Shown here one piece after another: positions 57,191-64,000 of a stretch of DNA of 64,000 nt. The translations under genes were made by a program, and so were the position numbers. The notes beneath the pieces are model-generated. The model was not told where the DNA came from. It saw only the letters and a program-made list of their open reading frames with translations, and did not search any database. Within the stretch, counting starts at the first letter, position 1; the number at the start of each line of letters is the position of its first letter. This DNA comes from Mixophyes australis (taxonomy: Eukaryota > Chordata > Amphibia > Anura > Limnodynastidae): NCBI GenBank assembly GCA_036250195.1, contig JAVHZZ010000011.1, positions 1,871,001 to 1,935,000 on the forward strand. Direction: 5' to 3'.

Positions 57191-59195
57191 TGTCACTCAC
57201 CGGACCGTGAGTGCCTCTTCTCGGACATTTAGGAACCGTGGCCGTCCGCCATTCTGAGGGTCTGCGCATGCGCAGCCCTTTCCTATACTTCAGTGTATGT
57301 CCCTTTAACTCAATTGGCAGATCAGGCAACACTTCCTATATTAAGCACCTGTGGTCAACACCACGTTGCCTGATCTTGGAGTCTCATTCCCCATGAGTCT
57401 CTGAAGGTGTTCCTGTATTCCTCGTGTATTCAGCGCTGCTGATTCCTGTGGTTTCCAAACCACTTCTATCTCTGTGGTTTCCAAACCACTTCTACTACTG
57501 TGGTTTCCATACCACTTCTACCATCAACTGTATCATCGTGACTGTTTGCTGATTCCTATCCGCTGCCTCCGTGCACTACAGTCTTCTAAAACCACTTCAC
57601 CGCTATTATACATCGTTGTGACTGTTTGCTGATTCCTATCCGCTGCCTCCGTGCACTACAGTCTTCTAAATCACTTCAACGCTATTATTATCATTGTGAC
57701 TGTTTGCTGATTCCTATCCGCTGCCTCCGTGCACTCCAGCCTTTACTTCACATCCACTCACCTGATCATCATCAAGTTCCTGAGCTGATTCCTATCCGCT
57801 GCCTCCGTGCACTACAGTCTCCAGCTTGCAACTCGCCTGTGTTCATCATCGTGACTGTTAGCTGATTCCTATCCGCTGCCTCCGTGCACTACAGTCTCCA
57901 GCTTGCAACTCGCCTGTGTTCATCATCGTGACTGTTAGCTGATTCCTATCCGCTGCCTCCGTGCACTACAGTCTCCAGCTTGCAACTCGCCTGTGTTCAT
58001 CATCGTGACTGTTAGCTGATTCCTATCCGCTGCCCCTGTGCATTGCCGCCTCATCTCAGCTCTCCTGTGTTTCCAGTCTACTGCTCACGTTGCCATCCGC
58101 TACACTTCTGGATCTACAGCTCCTGGTCTACTCTGCCATCCCGTGTTCCATCACTGTGGGTCCTGTTGGTTGCCCCTGGTTACCTCCGTGGGCGCAGAGT
58201 CCTGCTGCTGCTGTCAGCGCTATCGTCCATCTCCTGCTGATCCGCTCTCCACGCCTTCACGTGTCCCGCTGGTCTCTACCCTCCTGTCAGCATTGGATTC
58301 GTATCTCAACAACTACTCCTCTGCTGGATCATCTCCATTCTCCTGGGTCCTCTATGAGTCCAGTTCCACGTGTTACTGATTCCTGTGATTCGTGTCCCTG
58401 TTGGTTTACTTACCTGTGCGCTGCACCTACTAGACCGCTGCCTCATCCATCCAGGGACTTCTCATCCAGTCGGCCTCCTGCCGCTCAGGTATCGCTGCAC
58501 TCCTATCTGACTGCCTGCTTCTGAACCACGGTATGCATACTTCTCATTGACTGTGCTGGTGTATTGCATATCTTGCTGGACTGTGTTTGGTTCTCTCTGG
58601 AGTCTGCTATCCGCTGAGTCTTTTGCCATCATTGACTGTGTTATCTTGTGCTGGACTACTTCAAGTGACTTTCTAGATTTGCAGACCTGCTCAGTCATTT
58701 ATATATATATATTGTGCATATTACTGTGGATCGTGTATAAGGTGCCTGTGTATATCCTGTGTTGCAGTCTTCCCCCGTGCACCTCCTCACATATATATTC
58801 AGTGGTACAACTTGCTGATGACAGACCACTGATCCCTGTTTCCTGTATCACCTGTTCCAGTATCCTCTCACATAGCAGTGGTACAACTTGCTACCGCAGA
58901 CCACTGACTACCCGGATACCTCCACTTGGATTCCATTCCTTCACTCAGACAGCGGTACAACTTGCTATCGCAGACCACTGACTACCTTCACGTGCCCTTG
59001 TCCATACAGTTCCTCGTGTATTATTACCTCCATATTACCAGTGCTGCTAGTCATAGACTTTCCTGAGCATCTCATCAGTTACCATTTCCTGTTCCGTGAT
59101 CACCCAGCTACCAGAGTATCCTATTACCATCTACATTGCTCTGGTAAGCCTACCACCTGGTGATCCCTGGGTAAAGACTCCTAGTGCCCGTGACA
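57191..59195. mobile_element. 2005-bp TG...CA insertion with 5-bp duplication, probable solo LTR
   Basis: It begins TGTCACTCACCGG and ends GCCCGTGACA, with terminal inverted TGTCAC/GTGACA. The 5-bp sequence GTATG flanks both sides (57186-57190 and 59196-59200), and joining the flanks restores a normal 35-bp minisatellite unit. TG...CA ends and a 5-bp duplication are typical of LTR retroelements. I found no gag or pol, so a solo LTR of about 2 kb (or a non-autonomous LTR element) is most likely. It carries an internal 70-80-bp tandem repeat. Its + strand frames of 65-144 codons show no domain. Confidence 0.8.
57535..58035. repeat. 70-80-bp tandem repeat within the TG...CA element
   Basis: Six to seven copies of a block containing GCTGATTCCTATCCGCTGCC and TCCGTGCACTACAGTCT. 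The last three also share CCAGCTTGCAACTCGCCTGT and GTTCATCATCGTGACTGTTA. Copies at the 5' side are shorter and more diverged. Confidence 0.92.
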
Positions 59196-62100
59196 GTATG
59201 ATTATAGTCACACCCCCGGTCACATGGTCTGTATGATTATAGTCACACCCCCGGTCACATGGTCTGTATGATTATAGTCACACCCCGGTCACATGGTCTG
59301 TATGATTATAGTTACACCCCCGGTCACATGGTCTGTATGATTATAGTCACACCCCCGGTCACATGGTCTGTATGATTATAGTCACACCCCGGTCACATGG
59401 TCTGTATGATTATAGTTACACCCCCGGTCACATGGTCTGTATGATTATAGTCACACCCCCGGTCACATGGTCTGTATGATTATAGTCACACCCACGGTCA
59501 CATGGTCTGTATGATTATAGTCACACCCCTAGTCACATGGTCTGTATGATTATAGTCACACCCCCGGTCACATGGTCTGTATGATTATAGTTACACCCCC
59601 GGTCACATGGTCTGTATGATTATAGTCACACCCTTGGTCACATGGTCTGTATGATTATAGTTACACCCCTGGTCACATGGTCTGTATGATTATAGTCACA
59701 CCCCCGGTCACATGGTCTGTATGATAATAGTCACACCCCCGGTCACATGGTCTGTATGATTATAGTTACACCCCGGTCACATGGTCTGTATGATTATAGT
59801 TACACCCCCGGTCACATGGTCTGTATGATTATAGTCACACCCTTGGTCACATGGTCTGTATGATTATAGTTACACCCCTGGTCACATGGTCTGTATGATT
59901 ATAGTCACACCACCGGTCACATGGTCTGTATGATTATAGTCACACCCCCGGTCACATGGTCTGTATGATTATAGTCACACCACCGGTCACATGGTCTGTA
60001 TGATTATAGTTACACCCACAGTCACATGATCTGTATGATTATAGTCACACCCACGGTCACATGGTCTGTATGATTATAGTCACACCCCCAGTCACATGGT
60101 CTGTATGATTATAGTCACACCCCCGGTCACATGGTCTGTATGATTATAGTCACACCCCTGGTCACATGGTCTGTATGATTATAGTCACACCCACGGTCAC
60201 ATGGTCTGTATGATTATAGTCACACCCACGGTCACATGGTCTGTATGATTATAGTCACACCCCGGTCACATGGTCTGTATGATTATAGTCACACCCCCGG
60301 TCACATGGTCTGTATGATTATAGTCACACCTCCGGTCACATGGTCTGTATGATTATAGTTACACCCCCGGTCACATGGTCTGTATGATTATAGTCACACC
60401 CCCGGTCACATGGTCTGTATGATTATAGTCACACCCCCGGTCACATGGTCTGTATGATTATAGTCACACCCCGGTCACATGGTCTGTATGATTATAGTCA
60501 CACCCCCGGTCACATGGTCTGTATGATTATAGTCACACCCCCGGTCACATGGTCTGTATGATTATAGTCACACCCCCAGTCACATGGTCTGTATGATTAT
60601 AGTCACACCCCGGTCACATGGTCTGTATGATTATAGTCACACCCCCGGTCACATGGTCTGTATGATTATAGTTACACCCCCGGTCACATGGTCTGTATGA
60701 TTATAGTCACACCCTGGTCACATGGTCTGTATGATTATAGTCACACCCCCGGTCACATGGTCTGTATGATTATAGTCACACCCTGGTCACATGGTCTGTA
60801 TGATTATAGTCACACCCCCGGTCACATGGTCTGTATGATTATAGTTACACCCCCGGTCACATGGTCTGTATGATTATAGTCACACCCCCGGTCACATGGT
60901 CTGTATGATTATAGTCACACCCCGGTCACATGGTCTGTATGATTATAGTCACACCCCCGGTCACATGGTCTGTATGATTATAGTCACACCCCCGGTCACA
61001 TGGTCTGTATGATTATAGTCACACCCCCGGTCACATGGTCTGTATGATTATAGTCACACCCCGGTCACATGGTCTGTATGATTATAGTCACACCCCCGGT
61101 CACATGGTCTGTATGATTATAGTCACACCCCCGGTCACATGGTCTGTATGATTATAGTCACACCCCGGTCACATGGTCTGTATGATTATAGTCACACCCC
61201 GGTCACATGGTCTGTATGTATGATTATAGTCACACCCCGGTCACATGGTCTGTATGATTATAGTCACACCCCCGGTCACATGGTCTGTATGATTATAGTC
61301 ACACCTCCGGTCACATGGTCTGTATGATTATAGTTACACCCCCGGTCACATGGTCTGTATGATTATAGTCACACCCCCGGTCACATGGTCTGTATGATTA
61401 TAGTCACACCCCCGGTCACATGGTCTGTATGATTATAGTCACACCCCGGTCACATGGTCTGTATGTATGATTATAGTCACACCCCGGTCACATGGTCTGT
61501 ATGTATGATTATAGTCACACCTCCGGTCACATGGTCTGTATGATTATAGTCACACCCCCGGTCACATGGTCTGTATGATTATAGTCACACCCCCGGTCAC
61601 ATGGTCTGTATGATTATAGTCACACCCCGGTCACATGGTCTGTATGATTATAGTCACACCCCGGTCACATGGTCTGTATGTATGATTATAGTCACACCCC
61701 TGGTCACATGGTCTGTATGATTATAGCCACACCCCCGGTCACATGGTCTGTATGATTATAGCCACACCACCGGTCACATGGTCTGTATGATTATAGTCAC
61801 ACCCCCGGTCACATGGTCTGTATGATTATAGTCACACCACCGGTCACATGGTCTGTATGATTATAGTTACACCCACAGTCACATGATCTGTATGATTATA
61901 GTCACACCCACGGTCACATGGTCTGTATGATTATAGTCACACCCCCAGTCACATGGTCTGTATGATTATAGTCACACCCCCGGTCACATGGTCTGTATGA
62001 TTATAGTCACACCCCCGGTCACATGGTCTGTATGATTATAGTCACACCCACGGTCACATGGTCTGTATGATTATAGTCACACCCACGGTCACATGGTCTG

Positions 62101-63663
62101 TATGATTATAGTCACACCCCCGGTCACATGGTCTGTATGATTATAGTCACACCTCCGGTCACATGGTCTGTATGATTATAGTTACACCCCCGGTCACATG
62201 GTCTGTATGATTATAGTCACACCCCCGGTCACATGGTCTGTATGATTATAGTCACACCCCCGGTCACATGGTCTGTATGATTATAGTCACACCCCCGGTC
62301 ACATGGTCTGTATGATTATAGTCACACCCCCGGTCACATGATCTGTATGATAATAGTCACACCCCCGGTCACATGGTCTGTATGATTATAGTCACACCCC
62401 CGGTCACATGGTCTGTATGATTATAGTCACACCCCGGTCACATGGTCTGTATGATTATAGTCACACCCCCGGTCACATGGTCTGTATGATTATAGTCACA
62501 CCCCGGTCACATGGTCTGTATGATTATAGTCATACCCCCGGTCACATGGTCTGTATGATTATAGTCATACCACCGGTCACATGGTCTGTATGATAATAGT
62601 CACACCCCCGGTCATATGGTCTGTATGATTATAGTCACACCCCCGGTCACATGGTCTGTATGATTATAGTTATACCCCCGGTCACATGGTCTGTATGATT
62701 ATAGTCACACCCCCGGTCACATGGTCTGTATGATTATAGTCACACCCCCGGTCACATGGTCTGTATGATTATAGTCACACCCCCGGTCACATGATCTGTA
62801 TGATAATAGTCACACCCCCGGTCACATGGTCTGTATGATTATAGTCACACCCCCGGTCACATGGTCTGTATGATTATAGTCACACCCCGGTCACATGGTC
62901 TGTATGATTATAGTCACACCCCCGGTCACATGGTCTGTATGATTATAGTCACACCCCGGTCACATGGTCTGTATGATTATAGTCATACCCCCGGTCACAT
63001 GGTCTGTATGATAATAGTCACACCCCCGGTCACATGGTCTGTATGATAATAGTCACACCCCCGGTCACATGGTCTGTATGATAATAGTCACACCCCCGGT
63101 CATATGGTCTGTATGATTATAGTCACACCCCCGGTCACATGGTCTGTATGATTATAGTTATACCCCCGGTCACATGGTCTGTATGATTATAGTCACACCC
63201 CCGGTCACATGGTCTGTATGATTATAGTCATACCCCCAGTCACATGGTCTGTATGATAATAGTCACACCCCCGGTCACATGGTCTGTATGATTATAGTCA
63301 TACCACCGGTCACATGGTCTGTATGATAATAGTCACACCCCCGGTCATATGGTCTGTATGAGTATAGTCACACCCCCGGTCACATGGTCTGTATGATTAT
63401 AGTTATACCCCCGGTCACATGGTCTGTATGATTATAGTCACACCCCCGGTCACATGGTCTGTATGATTATAGTTACACCCCCGGTCACATGGTCTGTATG
63501 ATTATAGTCACACCCCCGGTCACATGGTCTGTATGATTATAGTCACACCCCGGTCACATGGTCTGTATGATTATAGTCACACCCCGGTCACATGGTCTGT
63601 ATGATTATAGTCATACCCCCGGTCATATGGTCTGTATGATTATAGTCACACCACCGGTCACAT
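59196..63663. repeat. 35-bp minisatellite, main part, about 128 copies
   Basis: Continuation of the array at 56815. Units are 34-35 bp, with sparse 38-39-bp variants (CTGTATGTATGATT, around 61215, 61465, 61500 and 61680). Rare variants mark higher-order duplications: CCCACAGTCACATGATCTG at about 60014 and again at 61871 (1857 bp apart), and CATGATCTGTATGATAATAG at about 62339 and 62792 (453 bp, 13 units, apart). Frames of about 61 codons at intervals are translations of the unit. The array ends 70 bp before the exon at 63734. Confidence 0.97.
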
Positions 63664-63733
63664 TAACTTGTCTGCTTTATTTCTGTAATATTAATAACTG
63701 CTTAATGTAATTATGATTCTCTTTGATTTTCAG

Positions 63734-63762
63734 GGCTCAGTACAACTTCTGCTGCTGCATCG
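63734..63762 (+). CDS. Candidate 29-nt second coding exon
   Basis: Acceptor TTTGATTTTCAG (to 63733) with a pyrimidine-rich tract; donor TCG|GTAAGG at 63763. Joined to the phase-1 end of the exon at 47338 it reads GLSTTSAAAS with no stop and leaves phase 0. The peptide is Ser/Thr/Ala-rich, as in mucin-like stalks. So short an exon could arise by chance; the support is the matching phase, both splice sites and the following exon. Confidence 0.45.
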
Positions 63763-63888
63763 GTAAGGCAATGTTTAATAGTTTTATACATGAACTCTGT
63801 ATATAATATATTGTATATATATTACCTGATTCTGCTAGCAATGTGGTACATCTGCACTAGTGTCCTCTAGTCCACATTGCACCCATAG

Positions 63889-63955
63889 CAGCCAACAATT
63901 CCACCGACCTCTTTCCATCTATCAGCGAGGCCACAATCAGCTATAATCTACACAG
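63889..63955 (+). CDS. Candidate third coding exon with tandem NAG acceptor
   Basis: The acceptor is CCCATAGCAG: splicing after either AG (63888 or 63891) keeps the frame and would include or omit one Gln. The donor is ACACAG|GTGAGA at 63956. In phase 0 it reads PTIPPTSFHLSARPQSAIIY and then T plus a phase-1 base. It is open, Pro/Ser/Thr-rich and lacks Cys, consistent with an extracellular mucin-like segment after the signal peptide. The pyrimidine tract is weak. I cannot name the gene. Confidence 0.45.
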
Positions 63956-64000
63956 GTGAGAGTATTTTAACAGACTGGGCACCGTCATCAATGTAATGAT

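Noticed and set aside
58038..58981. 113-144-codon + strand frames in the TG...CA element
   Set aside because: Three overlapping frames on the same strand without any retroviral or cellular motif, within a probable LTR.

Overview
This window looks like non-coding vertebrate nuclear DNA. It is most likely amphibian, and probably frog; that is an inference from the repeat families, since no species-specific gene is visible. There are no operons, no ribosome binding sites and no bacterial gene density. Instead there are L2-type LINE 3' ends and V-SINEs sharing the tail GGCGCTATATAAATAAATG, a Penelope-like element with a GIY-YIG domain, a Gmr1-like Ty3/gypsy retrotransposon, many hAT-type and palindromic MITE insertions with visible target-site duplications, and a very high load of minisatellites (about 18 kb by eye).

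Layout. 1-3330: nothing I can name. 3.3-11.9 kb: a short 15-bp array, a 653-bp element made of a row of local hairpins, a 20-bp minisatellite, a 1.7-kb hAT-type element carrying its own minisatellite, and palindromic MITEs. 12.1-15.5 kb: two minisatellites, the first interrupted by a hAT-like insertion. 19.3-20.9 kb: minisatellites, a MITE with a readable empty site, and a hAT remnant. 21.7-24.9 kb: an LTR-like stretch, then a Penelope-like pseudogene and its probable 3' region. 25.7-28.7 kb: a satellite of 85/90-bp units that contain the head of a V-SINE and run into the body of that SINE. 29-32.5 kb: SINE fragments, two L2 3' ends and a near-complete V-SINE with an 18-bp target-site duplication. 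33-45.3 kb: MITEs and seven minisatellites. 45.3-47.2 kb: two hAT MITEs.

The only candidate host gene lies in the right third. A signal-peptide exon (47338-47419, + strand) ends at a GT donor. Two short exons at 63734-63762 and 63889-63955 continue its reading phase. Together they would encode the N-terminus of a secreted or membrane protein whose mature part begins Ser/Thr/Pro-rich. If correct, everything between them is a 16.3-kb intron holding a 21-bp minisatellite, the Gmr1-like retrotransposon (itself split by a hAT MITE) and a 35-bp minisatellite that was split by a 2.0-kb TG...CA element. I could not identify the gene.

The most informative elements are the Gmr1-like retrotransposon (integrase upstream of reverse transcriptase, Gag resembling a SCAN domain), the row-of-hairpins element at 4434-5086, and the SINE-derived satellite at 25.7-28.5 kb. 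All retroelement genes seen are broken by stops, frameshifts or truncation. Most long open frames in the window are by-products of tandem repeats and are not listed as genes.
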